A stretch of 64,000 nt of DNA from Saccharina japonica. Taxonomy: Eukaryota > Sar > Phaeophyceae > Laminariales > Laminariaceae. Below the pieces are notes generated by a model. The model was not told the DNA's origin. It searched no databases and saw nothing but the letters and a program-made list of their open reading frames with translations. Below are positions 21,604 through 32,469 of the stretch, piece by piece. Both the position numbers and the translations under genes were made by a program. The stretch covers positions 368,910 to 432,909 of the forward strand of contig MEHQ01003965.1 of assembly GCA_008828725.1 (NCBI GenBank). The letters run 5' to 3'. Within the stretch, counting starts at the first letter, position 1; each line of letters begins with the position of its first letter.

Positions 21604-22920
21604 TAGCGAGGGGGGGGGATCCTCTTAGCGAGCAAGGCTAGGCTCACCCTCAAGCGGACCGATACCTTCTTGCTGCTGCGCACCCGCCGCGAAGCGTGTG
21701 CAGCGGTAGAGTTGGATCGGCACTGGTGCGTCAGGCGCAAAAGTCCAGATGCACGGGCCTTTTTGGCCGTCGGTGTAGACAGCAATGTCCATCTCACTTT
21801 TGTGCGCGGAGGCAGACGCCATCAGAAAGGTGGACGGACACTACGTACACAGCCCTAGGTATGTTTGCTAGAGGGAGCTGTACTGTCTCAGTAACCTGGC
21901 TTCGCCATCAAAGGAGGAGGGAGCGTGTGGCGACGAGCTGTTGTTGGACTGGTCAATCCCTTCAGCGCGAGAATTTTTATTTTTCAGACCAAGCACCCTG
22001 AGTGCAACGAGAGAGAAAGCGAGGAGCCGACTGGGAAGGACAGCAACGAGAGCGTGTACGGACGGAGCGGGTCGAGTGTGGTCGTGCTAGGACTGGCCGA
22101 GCGGCACCGGAGCGGCGCGCCTGAGCAGCAGCACAGCAGCGCGCCGGCGCAGCAGCACAGCAGCGCACAGGAGAAGCGATCCGGAGCACGGACGACATCG
22201 ACCCGTGACGGACGAACATTATTGTTTTTCTGTTTTCTGTTGACAAATTCTTCGCTTTTTCCCCCGAATGTTGTTGTTGGGTCGGTGTGGATGACGTCAC
22301 TGGTTTTGTAGAGAGACGCGGCAGAGATGGCGCGGACACCCCGGGTGCCTTCATTGTGTGCCTGATCGTGGAAGACCCCTTCAATGTGGAACGATTCCTA
22401 ATCAGTGTCGATGTTTATAATGCTGTGCCTAACACAGACCGTTCAGGATAGATTCGGGTAATTGTCAATGGACATGATGGCTTTGGTTGGCTGTTCTTTT
22501 TCACTTTGTGCCCGCGGACTGTCATTCTGGCAGCACTTCAGACAGCAGCTGCGTGCTCCATCTTGTTCCCACGCCTACCGTTTGTTTTTGTACAGACAGC
22601 ACTTCAGACAGTAGTTACGCTGTAGTCGGCAAATTCATTGGTAAAGAGTGGGAGCGGGGGGGGGGGGGGCGATGCTGCTGTAGTCGAATGGAGATTGCGG
22701 GCGTGTAGTTCAGTTTTGGACACGCATAACATGCTGTAGGGATTTTAGGTGTACCTCTTCGGACTTGTGTATCCTTTCCCTGCTAAGTGTGCGTGTTCTT
22801 TAGGATTCTCTGATGGCTCTAGCACTTTTGTGGCCACGGGCTGTGATCCTGCTAGATCAGACCATACGGATTAGCAACTGAAACGAGTTTAATGTGAAGA
22901 CAACAACAACAACAACAACT
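21604..22920. repeat. Segmental duplication, copy 1 (copy 2 at 58450-59250 plus 61510-62015)
   Basis: About 95 percent identical by eye to the later locus, in the same orientation and about 37 kb away. It starts near tatagcgaggggg and ends in an (AAC)n run at 22902-22919. At 22409-22414 this copy passes straight through TTATAA, where copy 2 holds 2.26 kb of extra sequence. Its frames include 21625-21822 (minus) and an acceptor-like ttttcag at 21981-21987 followed by an open Gln/Ser-rich frame (plus). Confidence 0.85.
21625..21822 (-). CDS. Small hypothetical protein or exon, 65 codons
   Basis: A frame from a real ATG has protein-like composition: SEMDIAVYTDGQKGPCIWTF, then PIQLYRCTRFAAGAQQQEG. 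It lies in the duplicated block. In the other copy (58479-58676) the same frame is kept apart from a Trp codon that has become TGA. No family recognised. It could be an exon of a larger gene or chance; conservation between the copies only shows recent duplication. Confidence 0.3.
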   Translation of the reverse strand: MASASAHKSEMDIAVYTDGQKGPCIWTFAPDAPVPIQLYRCTRFAAGAQQQEGIGPLEGEPSLAR

Positions 22921-23279
22921 ACTGCTCTTGTGTGATCGTAAAAGCGCCGGTGCACCGACATGAAAAAATAACCAAGAAGAGCTACGTACAGGTAGTAGGT
23001 ATTGCGATGCGTATAAAGCGATGTGTACGTACGACGTGAACGTATCTGGTATAAAATACGATTACGACTCGTACAATACGTATAATACATACGGACACTA
23101 TATATAGTATGTCATAGCATACGCACCTGTTACACAGTCTAATATCAATATTAATAATCGAATGTATCATTTTCATCCTTGGGCGGCGAAATATGCAAGA
23201 ATAAAAAACGCCATAGAGTGGTGCTATAAGAACGTACTCGTACGTAAACGTGTGGTCTGAACCCAAATAAATACCGGCA
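22921..23279. other. AT-rich stretch without a gene
   Basis: Rich in tacgt and tata steps; no frame of note and no repeat that I could pair elsewhere. Confidence 0.4.
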
Positions 23280-23623
23280 CCCCAGGTATTGTGACAAAGG
23301 TATACCCTTACTTGGGGTATTGTGCCGAAGGTCTTACAGAACTTACAGAAGTTCCGGGTACGGGTATGGATGTCTAACAGAACTTACAGAAGTTCCGGGT
23401 TAGGGTATAAAACCCTTACAGAACTCACAGAAGTTCTGGGTTAGGGTATAAAACCCTTACAGAACTCACAGAAGTTACGGGTATTGTGGCCTGGGCGTAC
23501 AGGACTCACAGAAGTTCCGGGCAGGTACAAACACGTTGCACTGGTACCCCGGGTATTGTGAAACGGGGAGTACATAACTTACCGAAGTTCCGGGTATGGG
23601 TATAAAACCATTCCAGAACTTAC
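23280..23623. repeat. Minisatellite of the acagaagttccggg family, left half
   Basis: Same family as 12890-13440: about nine irregular units containing cagaacttacagaagttccg and ggtattgtg. It is interrupted by the hAT element at 23624 and resumes at 24859, where aacttacagaagttct continues to about 24945. Confidence 0.85.
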
Positions 23624-24858
23624 CATGGCTGTGAGTCGGCACGACTTAAGTCGCAGTCGGACTAATAGTCAGTCGTGAAACGGAGGTGCCGACTTTTCGA
23701 TTTATTGGGTTTCCTTAACGGTAGGAAGGCTTTTTAATGCGGGGTACAGCTTTTAACGTGAATTGCTGCAGGCTGCGGATATCCTGAGCCAATCTTATAG
23801 CCTTACATGCCCTGTGACACTGCAGCACACAGCGGGAGATCCACACACACACATTGCGGAAAAGCCCATCTCTCTCGACGGTGCCGACGTCGTCAGCCCT
23901 GGCGCACCCAATGCCAATGCTGAGGGCGGAGATCCCGTCGGCGAAGTTGTGCCCATTATCCGAGCGGCGATGTTGTGCTGCGAGTGCGCGCGACCCCGAA
24001 ACGGTGATCTACCGCGTGAAGCATGAGCAGAGGCGCAGCAAACCGCTCAGATCCAACAACCCGCTGTGGAAGCTAGCGTTCACCCGATTAACCGTCAGAG
24101 TCTACGTCGTATTGTAGTTTTGGGTCCATCGAGTAGGTTCCTAGTTCATTATTTCATGTCTTCGTTTGGTTTTGTGGAAACGGTTTGTCTTTCGTACCAG
24201 GTACGATATTGTATCATCGATGGTTTAGGACTTGCCGTCGTCATCGACGCGCGCGTTTCGCGCAAGTTTGGGAAACGTTAAAAAACGAATAACATCACGG
24301 AGGGATCCAAGACCTTTTCTTCTGGGGATAATGTTTTGCACCGCTATCTTGGTGATGAGTTCGCCTTTTCGCTCGTATCCCCGCCAGGTAGTATTGCGAC
24401 TCAAACAATTGCTGTCCCGTTCCTCTAGTCCGGGGTAGATCTACCTGGTACATGCGTTGTACTTCTCGTTTTTTGTGAATTTCTTGTGTAAACTGAAGCC
24501 TTTTTGTGTTTTTCGTTCGAAACTTATGCAAATCTAGGTCATATTGTTTGCGCTTTTCTTGCGTAAAGTGAACCCAAATAGCGTATTTTTTCACTCCGGC
24601 GGCGCCTTCAGTGGGATCCTCCGGAGGCGCCTCCGGTGGGCCCTCCGGGAGCGCCTCAAGCGGGGCCCCCTCGGCCGCGAGGGTTTTTATTGGCTCGCTT
24701 CGCTCGCCTGACTTTAGCCGTCATGTCGGCTGGCTACAAGTCGGCTGGCTACAAGTCGGCTGGTTTCGCCAGCCGACTTACCGACTAAAGTCAGCTAGTC
24801 GGCTTCGCCGACTAGCGACTAGTTATTAGTCGTGGAATGAAACCGACTCACAGCCCTA
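23624..24858. mobile_element. Non-autonomous hAT-like element, 1235 bp, with perfect 8-bp target duplication
   Basis: Terminal inverted repeats are catggctgtgagtcgg (left) and ccgactcacagcccta (right), 14 of 16 bases matching in inverted order. Directly outside lie identical octamers GAACTTAC at 23616-23623 and 24859-24866, the 8-bp duplication expected for hAT. The right subterminal region has three copies of aagtcggctggct (24738-24780) and the palindrome around ttcgccagccgactt, typical of transposase-binding repeats. The inside has weak frames (ADVVSPGAPNANAEGGDPVG, 23898-23957) but no transposase core, so it needs an enzyme in trans. It is inserted in a minisatellite. Confidence 0.88.
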
Positions 24859-24973
24859 GAACTTACAGAAGTTCTCTGTATGGTATTTCCCGGGCAAAAA
24901 CCCCGGGTATGGTCCTGTAGGTACCCTACAGAACCTGACTTTGCATGTATATACCTCGTATACCAAATAATAT

Positions 24974-25816
24974 GGGCATTAACCAAAACTGCTTTGAGCC
25001 TTTGATAGGTACACTTCGTAATTCATGCCGGGAACGGCTTCCTGGCCCGCTTGATATTTGGCTTGCGCTTAATTGTACCTACAAATGTCTCAAAGTGCGT
25101 AGGTACACCTATGCTCGGCTACTCATTCCACATATCACCTATTTTTGTCTTCAAGTGTACCTACAAGTGGCTCGAATGATCACGTTTTGGCAACTGAAAT
25201 ATAGACAGACGGCCACACGAAATGCCGGGGCTGTCAACTAGCCGACCGTACCTGTCAACCAGATGTGATATTAGTCGTTTGGGCAACATGTCTTCGATGG
25301 GTGTGATCGCGATGCGGAGAAACAGCACTGAGGAGTTTGTCCATGTCATTATGCTGAAAATACAATACACATACTGCAGTGCAGTATAGAGTAGGAGCAA
25401 CTTTGGTATTATATACGTGTACATAGTAATACCACGGTTAATGGGGTCTGAGTTACACAGCCGTTGGCGTGGTCCGGAATAACATTCCATACCAAACGTG
25501 AGTGAATATATAAGGAAGACAGGTACGGTCGGCTTGTTGATAGTCCCGGCATCTGGTGTGGCCGTCTGTCTATATTTCAGTTGCCAAAAAGTGATCGTTC
25601 GAGCAATTTATTGATACAGTTAAAACCAAAAATAGGTGATACGTAACATGAGTAGCCGATAATAGGTGTACCTACGCACTTTGAGCCGTTTGTAGGTACA
25701 ATGGAGCGCAGGCCCAATATCAGGCGGGCCAGGAAGCCGTTTCCTGTGTACATTACGCAGTGTACCTATAAATGGCTCAAAGTACGTCGTGGTATACCTA
25801 TGTTTGGCTCATGCCC
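24974..25816. mobile_element. Long-TIR foldback element, 843 bp
   Basis: Left arm 24974-25256 and right arm 25518-25816 are inverted copies. Shared blocks, left then right in reverse, are gggcat, ctttgagcc, ggcttcctggcccgc, gtgcgtaggtacacctat, tatagacagacggccaca and ccgaccgtacctgtc. The spacer is about 260 bp and codes for nothing. Outer ends are gggcat/atgccc. No clear target duplication was seen. Confidence 0.8.
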
Positions 25817-25885
25817 AAAACATATATATGTATCATATACGCATAAATCTATATATCTTAGTTCGCTGATCACATATGCACATCC

Positions 25886-26335
25886 TTACGTCTGCGGATA
25901 TCTCCCGCCTCCGACCGCCTCTCCGCGCGGTTTCTTCACTGTGGCGTGCCCCTGCCTCGCCTGCAACCGCCGGCTTAGCCGATCCGCCCGCTCGGCGCCG
26001 TAGCGCGCGCGCGAGGCCTTGACGTCGAGATCTACGACGAGATCTCCGAAAAATCGTGCCCTGTGAGACGTTTGGTGCGTAGTCTGCATACAGGGCTCAT
26101 GTCTTCGCGTGTTTTCTTCGGTACGTGTTCTCTGACCTCCGACCCGTGGGGGGAGTCGATTACGTGGCCGGCGCCGCCATTGTAAAGGCCACTGAGCGAG
26201 GTTTGTGCTAGGATCTGGGGAAGAGTTTGTAATCCCCGAGAACACGTGCCACCCAGGCCTCGTGGAGAACTGCGAACTCTCAATATTTTTGAACCCCGGG
26301 TAGTCTACAGCAGCACGTATATGCTGTATGTACAT
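25886..26335 (-). CDS. Candidate terminal exon or GC-rich ORF, unknown product
   Basis: The stretch 25886-26060 is much more GC-rich than its surroundings and encodes on the minus strand FGDLVVDLDVKASRARYGAE, then RLSRRLQARQGHATVKKPRG, ending in TAA. Immediately upstream on that strand is ctcacag, a good splice acceptor, so it may be a last exon. The frame also stays open upstream to 26335. It is basic and helix-prone, with no family recognised. It may instead be a fragment of a lost retroelement. Confidence 0.3.
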   Translation of the reverse strand: MYIQHIRAAVDYPGFKNIESSQFSTRPGWHVFSGITNSSPDPSTNLAQWPLQWRRRPRNRLPPRVGGQRTRTEENTRRHEPCMQTTHQTSHRARFFGDLVVDLDVKASRARYGAERADRLSRRLQARQGHATVKKPRGEAVGGGRYPQT

Positions 26336-26399
26336 ACTGTACAGCAGCAGCTGAAGCTGCTATGATGAGCCTGCAGCATCACGAAGCTACACATGGTAT

Positions 26400-26881
26400 A
26401 TGCACAGCAGCATCACGGAGCTACAAATGGTATATGCACGATTTCGCGTCTCGCCGTCACGTGCACGTAGAGGGAGCACGGTCAAGCAAAGAGAGGTCGA
26501 GAGCGTGAAATTTACAAATTTGCATGACTTTGGCAGCACTCTGGACGGAAAAATAAGAACTGTTTTAATATACATATCAAGTCTAAACGGTCCCTACATT
26601 TGCGCCCAGAGTGGTGCCAACTCCAATCATAGATACGAAATGAGTGCCCGTGTCGGTGACTCGTCGAACGAGCTCAAATGGCGTGCCCGTCAAGCGCGCC
26701 CGGAGACGACGGGTCTCTCTGAGACAGAGAGGACGGAGATTCTCGGTACGCTTGAATCGGAGACGTGTCGGTGACTCGTCGAACGAGCTCAAATGGCGTG
26801 CCCGTCAAGCGCGCCCGGAGACGACGGGTCTCTCTGAGACAGAGAGGACGGAGATTCTCGGTACGCTTGAATCGGAGACGT
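26400..26881. repeat. Exact 115-bp tandem duplication (26652-26766 and 26767-26881)
   Basis: Two copies starting gtcggtgactcgtcgaacg are identical over 115 bp by eye, and the start of a third (gtcgg) follows. The period is not a multiple of three, so any coding frame would shift between copies. A smaller duplication around gcatcacgaagctacacatg sits just upstream near 26378-26435. Exact identity implies a very recent event or an assembly artefact. Confidence 0.9.
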
Positions 26882-27894
26882 GTCGGCGAAGGAAGGACAA
26901 TCGGGGATACGAGGCTATCGAGAGCATCGCCTCAAAAAAAACTCGCCTCATCGTGCTCAATATACGTTGAGGGTTTCAAATTAAAAAAATGGCATTTACA
27001 AACGGGGATGGGGAAACACGTTATTTTTTACGTTGTTTTACGTTTTGTTTTTTGTTATTTGGTCTCTTTGGCGGAGGGGGCGCGTAGATGTATACGTGCA
27101 TCGGGTATATATCAAAGACGCGTGTGTGGAGTGTACCAGTACTCTGAAATACTGCTGTACTACAACAGTACCTATCACGAGCTGTGTGAGCAGTACGTAG
27201 GTTGGATATGTATCATGACCAGTATCAAAGATACACGCACGTCGTATCAGTTGTTGTTTTGTTCCTGTTGTCGCCGTTGTTCGCCTGTTTCGAAGATGTG
27301 TAGACCCACAGGCCCACACAGCAGTAGTAGTAGGCAGAACTGTACAGCATACAATGTGCACGTGTCAGGTGTGTGACCAAGATACATACGCGCACACACG
27401 TATGAGTACAGCAGCAGCAGGATCACATTTATTACGAGTGATACGGTTGACACTCTCCGTGGGCAGTGTGCAGAGCACTCTCACAACTCTTGGCAGTACG
27501 TCTGATTTTCATAGTTCGACACAATGCTGCTCTGCTAACGTGTGTAACTCTTGGCATTACGTCGGACCCCTATCCTTAGCCACAATGCTGCTAACATTCC
27601 CGGTATCGCGCAAGGCTGCGACCGGCGGCCGTCCAGGCCGCCGGCGAAGCCCCTTGTATATACTATAAAATATGTAACCGGCGTCCTCGGTGGAACGAGA
27701 GGTGAATATCGTTCCTTGCTTGAGTCAAGGTTGATGGTTCGAGCCCCCCCGACTGCCTGCTCGTATGATATATACATCCCTCTCGGTCCCCTAGCATCAT
27801 AAACTGCCTGTTGTATTGCGGGTCTTATTCCTCCCTCCTTAGCTTCGCCGGCGGCCTGGGCTGACGGCAAAGCCCCCTTGTATATATATACCTG
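26882..27894. other. No gene recognised
   Basis: Short frames only. A tRNA-like B-box (ggttcgagccc, about 27737) occurs without a foldable tRNA. The paired motifs ggccgccggcgaagcccc (about 27638) and gcttcgccggcggcctgggc (about 27842) are inverted relative to each other and lie about 200 bp apart. Confidence 0.4.
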
Positions 27895-28375
27895 GTATAC
27901 ATTATAAAACTATCCGCAAAGCTATGGTAAAGAGCACAATACGAAGATATACCCATGACTTTATCACGGATGGTAATATGTACAAGATTTTAGATATGTA
28001 GTATTATGTATCAAAAACAAATACGAAGTAGTACACATAAAAACCAGAGTACGCACGATAAAAATACTAAAACTACTAATCGCCACTAAATATATATTAC
28101 AGTTACAAATAACTCATGCACACTATTATAGTGAAGTCACCAAATAATTAAATGCAACAACGTACTTTCCAGGGCTACTCCATAACCTGTCCCCGCACAC
28201 CTCTTATTATATACCGTATACATTATTGAATTATCAGCAAAGCTATGGTAAAGAGCACAATACGAACATACACGCATGACTTTAGCACGGTTGGTTATAT
28301 GTGCAACAATATAGATATATAGTTTTCTGTATCAAAAACAAATAAGTATTAAACATAAAAACCAGATTACGCACG
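27895..28375. repeat. Tandem duplication, period about 312 bp, diverged
   Basis: The segment gcaaagctatggtaaagagc, acaatacgaa, gactttaycacgg, tgtatcaaaaacaaata and aaaaccagagtacgcacgat at about 27915-28060 recurs at about 28227-28375. The sequence between copies is AT-rich. Confidence 0.8.
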
Positions 28376-28902
28376 ATGAAAATAAACCTATCTATTCTTT
28401 CACGATTAGAGGTCCGTAGTAACTCGATGCTCTTTGTCCGTACAGACCAACTGATACACAGCTCTTTGCAAACAGACCTTTCGTTTCGCAACCAGCCCTT
28501 CAAACAGGCCAACTGAGCTCTTCGCAAACAGCAACTGACGTAACAGCCAAACTGACGTATTGTACTGATGACGTATTATGCAAACAGCCCAACCGACATC
28601 TACCCGCGGGAGAGGAGGGGTTCCCAGCGTATTCGGAGGGCTTTGCGGCCCGGGTCCAAAAATTTACACTAATTTCAACATATACAAAATATCCACACTA
28701 AAATCAAGTAATTTTCCTGGCCATACTAAAATCAAGTAATTTTTTTCCTAAAGAGTCCCCCAGATGTGAAAATATGGATCTCCATAACTTCGGTCAAAAT
28801 CGAAATCGGCCCATAACATCGCGAGTTAGCCACTTTTACACTAATTTCAAGATAAAAAGGCCAGACGTAAAAAATCGACCGAAAAAAAAACAAAAAAGGC
28901 TA
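28376..28902. other. No gene; AT-rich with irregular short repeats
   Basis: Contains repeated gcaaacag and caactga words (28430-28590), and the twice-repeated motif actaaaatcaagtaattttt (28698-28750). The latter has a distant inverted counterpart near 31545-31600. No coding sense. Confidence 0.4.
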
Positions 28903-29004
28903 CTGCTGTACGTACAAGGGCTGTGCATCCATGCCGGCGTTTTGTTTACACTGCTGTACGTACAAGGGCTGCGCATCATGCCGGCGTTTTGTTTGTGTCC
29001 GCTG
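28903..29004. repeat. Tandem duplication of about 50 bp
   Basis: ctgctgtacgtacaagggct, gcatc-atgccggcgttttg occurs twice, at about 28903-28949 and 28953-29001. A third partial tgtacgtacgtacg and a CTG run follow. Confidence 0.85.
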
Positions 29005-29162
29005 TACGTACGTACGAGTCGTACTGCTGGACTGCTGCTGCTGCTGCAGTTGTTGTTAATGCTGCTGTAGATGGGTTATATAAGGACTACTACTATTACT
29101 ATTGCTGTACGTACTGGTGCTGCTGTTTACTGATTTCACTCTGTTGTTGTTGTTGTAGATTG

Positions 29163-29350
29163 TGGACGGGTGGATCGGTTGGTGCGTGTGGGTGTCGATC
29201 GGTTGGTGCGCACGTACGTACGTGGTCGGGTGGGTGGGTCGGTGGTTGGGTGGGTGGGTGTGAGTGATGTGAGTGGATGTTGGTAAGTACGTGAGAGTGG
29301 GGTGGGTGGGTGGGTGTGGGTGGGTGGGTGTCGGTGGGTCGGTTGATACG
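29163..29350. repeat. G-rich GGTG/GGGT repeat
   Basis: Long run of ggtgggtgggtcggt-type words on the plus strand. It has many closely spaced G triplets and could form G-quadruplexes; this is inferred from composition only. Confidence 0.8.
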
Positions 29351-29482
29351 TGGTTGACTGCGTGTGTGGATCGTGACCCAGTTCTTATTTTTTTGTACGT
29401 AAATGTTCGACCAGCAGGTGGCAGCATGGTAACACATAAAACGAGAGTTCGTATATATCTACGTGCACAATGTTTATTGTTA

Positions 29483-29710
29483 TTAGTTTCCTTCTTCGTC
29501 TACACAATAAACGCTTGGTCCGCACTCCTTGGCTTTAGATGAAGATGCAGCAGTGCAGTTTGTTGCTTCTGTCTTTTTTGCTGCTGCAGCTGCTGCAGCT
29601 AGCTGCTGCTGTGCATTATGTTGATGCTCTGCTGCTGGCGAGGTAACCCGTTTTTCTTGCGTCGCCTTTACTATATTAAGACCACTCCGTAGGAAGGCCT
29701 TGTACCCCAT
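29483..29710 (-). CDS. Hypothetical protein, 75 codons, Ala/Gln-rich
   Basis: A frame from an ATG at 29710 reads GYKAFLRSGLNIVKATQEKR, then an Ala/Gln-rich tract encoded by CTG/CAG-type repeats, then AKECGPSVYCVDEEGN. Tatata lies close upstream on that strand. No family recognised, and the repeat-derived middle weakens the case. Confidence 0.22.
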   Translation of the reverse strand: MGYKAFLRSGLNIVKATQEKRVTSPAAEHQHNAQQQLAAAAAAAKKTEATNCTAASSSKAKECGPSVYCVDEEGN

Positions 29711-30875
29711 ACAGATATATAACGACGACAGGTGGCTTACGCTACTATTAGTAGACCCACTCTATCACGTCAGCTCGTCGGAACAATATAAGTGTACCTG
29801 ATATGTTTATTTCAGACTGTTTAATTTTAGTTTTCATTTTAATTTTCAATTTTTCTCCCGCCACAAATAGACGCACACTTCCTGAATTCTACAGCCTCAG
29901 ATTGTGTCCCCCTCATACGGGATGTACACCCTACACGAGGACATATAAAATCCCTAAGTACGCGCGATCGAAGTATTCCACTCAGCTAGCAAAGAGGAGC
30001 TTTGACGAAATCCTCGAGCTCACAGCTGTTGTTTTTTGTTTCTTTTAATATATATACGAGCTGGTTCCTATTCCACCTTCGGGAAATAACCAACGGAATA
30101 CACTAGTGTCTTTTGCAACACTAATAAATATATCTACACGACCGCATGCACAAGGGGAACACATCGGTGAAACAATTTTTGTCCTGCGAGTTGTAGTTCG
30201 CGAGATATGGGCATTGTCGTACTATCATACTTGGGGGGGATCAATTTCACGTAGGGATATCAGGCCATATATCGGTCAGTACGTCGACATATTTGACACT
30301 ATTAATAGACATGTTGACATGATCGCATCAAAGGAAGACGTTCGTGACAGTTGTTTTGATTTGCAAGCCGTGAGGGGCTGTCATAAGAAACGCCTCCCAA
30401 TGTACTATATTATAACAATATATGGAGCAATTTTGGCACCTTAGTGGAATATTTAGTCCTCACGGGAATCGTTTTGCGCTTTGGTTTTCGAGATTTATGA
30501 CACGAAATATTGACACGGTTGGGCAACAACAATACGAAACAACTACCGCGCCTGGTCTTTTTTGAACAAAAAAAACACGTGCATGAGGAACGGTCAAATT
30601 TGCCAGACAATTAAAAAAAATGGAAAAGTGTACCTGAAGAACGAAACAATCGTATGGTTTAAAAAAAAGCCCAGCCGTGGGTTTTGTCTTCGTGTTGTGA
30701 CGCACAACCCTGCCAATTTTCGGTTTCCAACTCTCAAAAACCAAAGCGCAAAGTGCGGAGGCGTAAAGCTCTGGCTGTCGCTGGAACCAGCTCGTACGAA
30801 GCGACTTTTTATACTAAACAACATAATTTTGAATAGAGGAAAGTGCGGGAGAGAGCGCGTGTTAGCAAAATGACA
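29711..30875. other. No gene established
   Basis: The longest frame (30106-30444, +) starts at GTG and reads HIGETIFVLRVVVREIWALS and YIGQYVDIFDTINRHVDMIA, which looks moderately protein-like. It has no ATG start and no family match. It could be an exon of an unrecognised gene. Confidence 0.3.
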
Positions 30876-30896
30876 CAGATGCTCCGATTACATGAA

Positions 30897-32015
30897 TATA
30901 GGTGGGCAGCGGTAAAAAAAAAACGGTTTGAACCGGTCTTTGGAAACCCAGCAGGCGTGTACGAGTAGCCGGTTTTGGGGAAAAAAAACGTTTTTTTTTC
31001 GCTGGTTTCAACCGGTTCGATAACCGGATAAAACCGGAAAAACCGTACAAAACCGGATAAAACCGGTTTTTATCTGTATAAAATCGGTTTTAAACCGCAT
31101 AAAACCGGATACAAAACGGATAAGACCGGACAACTTCTTCACTGTTTCTCTACCGAATGAAATCATCACCAGTACTATTAATAATAATAGGATACACACA
31201 GCAGTAGTAGTGTTATACCTGGTATATGGTATCATGCATACATACGTGTAAGTGTGTGCATCAACCATGCTATAAACAGCAGATGCTCTGCTGACGACGT
31301 GTTATAGTTGTCATATATCAAAGCATACACCATACCAAGGTGAACAAAACTTGCACGTACGACAACAACTAACTGTATAATACAATTTCACTTGTTTCGG
31401 ACTCTTTAAAAAAAAGTTGATACCACGAAGGTAAACAAAACTTGCACGTACGACAACTGTATAAAATAATTTCACTTGTTCTGGACTCTTTAAAAAAGTT
31501 GATTTTAGATTTTAATCTGAAAACTAAATATAATAAAAATTAGTGGGGATTTTTATGTTGAAATTAGTGTGGATATTTTTACTTGGTTTTAATGTAGTAA
31601 GAGCGCGCGCAGGAAAGTCCTCCGAATACGCTGATCTGCAAGGCATAGGAAAAAAAGACAGGAAGCAAGTAATCGCGAAGAACGCGCTATTAATAGTAGC
31701 CAGTAGATATACGTATAGTACCTGTGCACCGGCAATGTCTTCTTCACAACAATGTTTTGTATCTTGAAATCACCCCACCCCGTGCGCTGTCGTTGTGGCT
31801 CGGAATCCACATGTAAACAGCACGTTTTTCACCCAAACATGCCGTCGTGTTCAATGATTTGGAGGCGTTTCAAGTTGCCATCCGGTTGTAACCGGTTTTC
31901 CGGAAACCGGTTAAAACCGGCTGACAAAAACCGATTTAATCCGTTTTTTTTTTATAATAACGCCTCGTTAACCGGTTATCGGCTTTTTGTTTTCGCCTCC
32001 CGGTGCCCACCTCTA
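30897..32015. mobile_element. hAT-like TIR element with CCGGTT-rich ends, about 1.1 kb
   Basis: The left end tataggtgggcagcgg and the right end ccggtgcccacctcta are inverted repeats of the TAGAGGTGGGCAC type seen in hAT elements. Each end runs into a cluster of aaccggtttt and aaaccggat words (30930-31130 and 31885-31980). The middle carries a 90-bp tandem duplication (31335-31505) containing aaacttgcacgtacgacaac. The flanking octamers share only tgaa, so the target duplication is not convincing. No transposase frame. Confidence 0.55.
31335..31505. repeat. Tandem duplication of about 90 bp
   Basis: aaacttgcacgtacgacaac, then tttcacttgtt, then ggactctttaaaaaa and gttga occurs twice, at about 31347-31422 and 31436-31505, with a short deletion in the second copy. 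Confidence 0.85.
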
Positions 32016-32049
32016 GCAGTGAAGCATGGAGTGATGGGGATACAATGCT

Positions 32050-32325
32050 GCAGGTATTTCATGTACTCGGGGAATTTCGTGGTTCCATGCTCCGGGATAC
32101 TGCTCGTACTCGGAGTATTTCGGGTATGACCAGTCTCGATACTGCTTGTACTCGGAGTATTTCGGGGCCCGATACTGTGTGTACTCCTTGTACTCGCAGT
32201 ATTCGGGGCTTCAGTACTGCTCATACTTCAAGTACTCGGAGTTTTCAAGCCGCCAGTACTCTAATACTATAAGTACTCCGAGTACGAAATGTACTCGGTA
32301 CTCGGAGCATACACGGAGTGTGAAG
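32050..32325. repeat. Minisatellite of gtactcggagtatttcgg units, array 1
   Basis: About ten irregular units of gtactcggagtatttcgg, interspersed with gatactgctt. Reads ttcagtactgctcatacttc and agccgccagtactctaatac near its end. Array 2 at 34170-34430 repeats the same order of variants, so the two arrays are copies of one another. Confidence 0.85.
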
Positions 32326-32469
32326 TAAATTGCAGGGATAACCATATGAGATTTCCCGAAAATCAAAAGAAGTTTCTAAAGAACAAAACAAAACGTAGAA
32401 TCACAAATATAAACGAAGAGCCACGAATAAAGATACGTATCAAAACCAAAGGCATTTTGCCCCACCGAC

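Noticed and set aside
27690..27760. tRNA-like B-box (ggttcgagccc)
   Set aside because: No matching acceptor stem, D-arm or anticodon arm could be folded around it; the motif alone is not enough to call a tRNA or SINE.
29163..29350. CRISPR-like regular repeat
   Set aside because: Simple GGTG repeat without spacers of unique sequence; the genome is eukaryotic.
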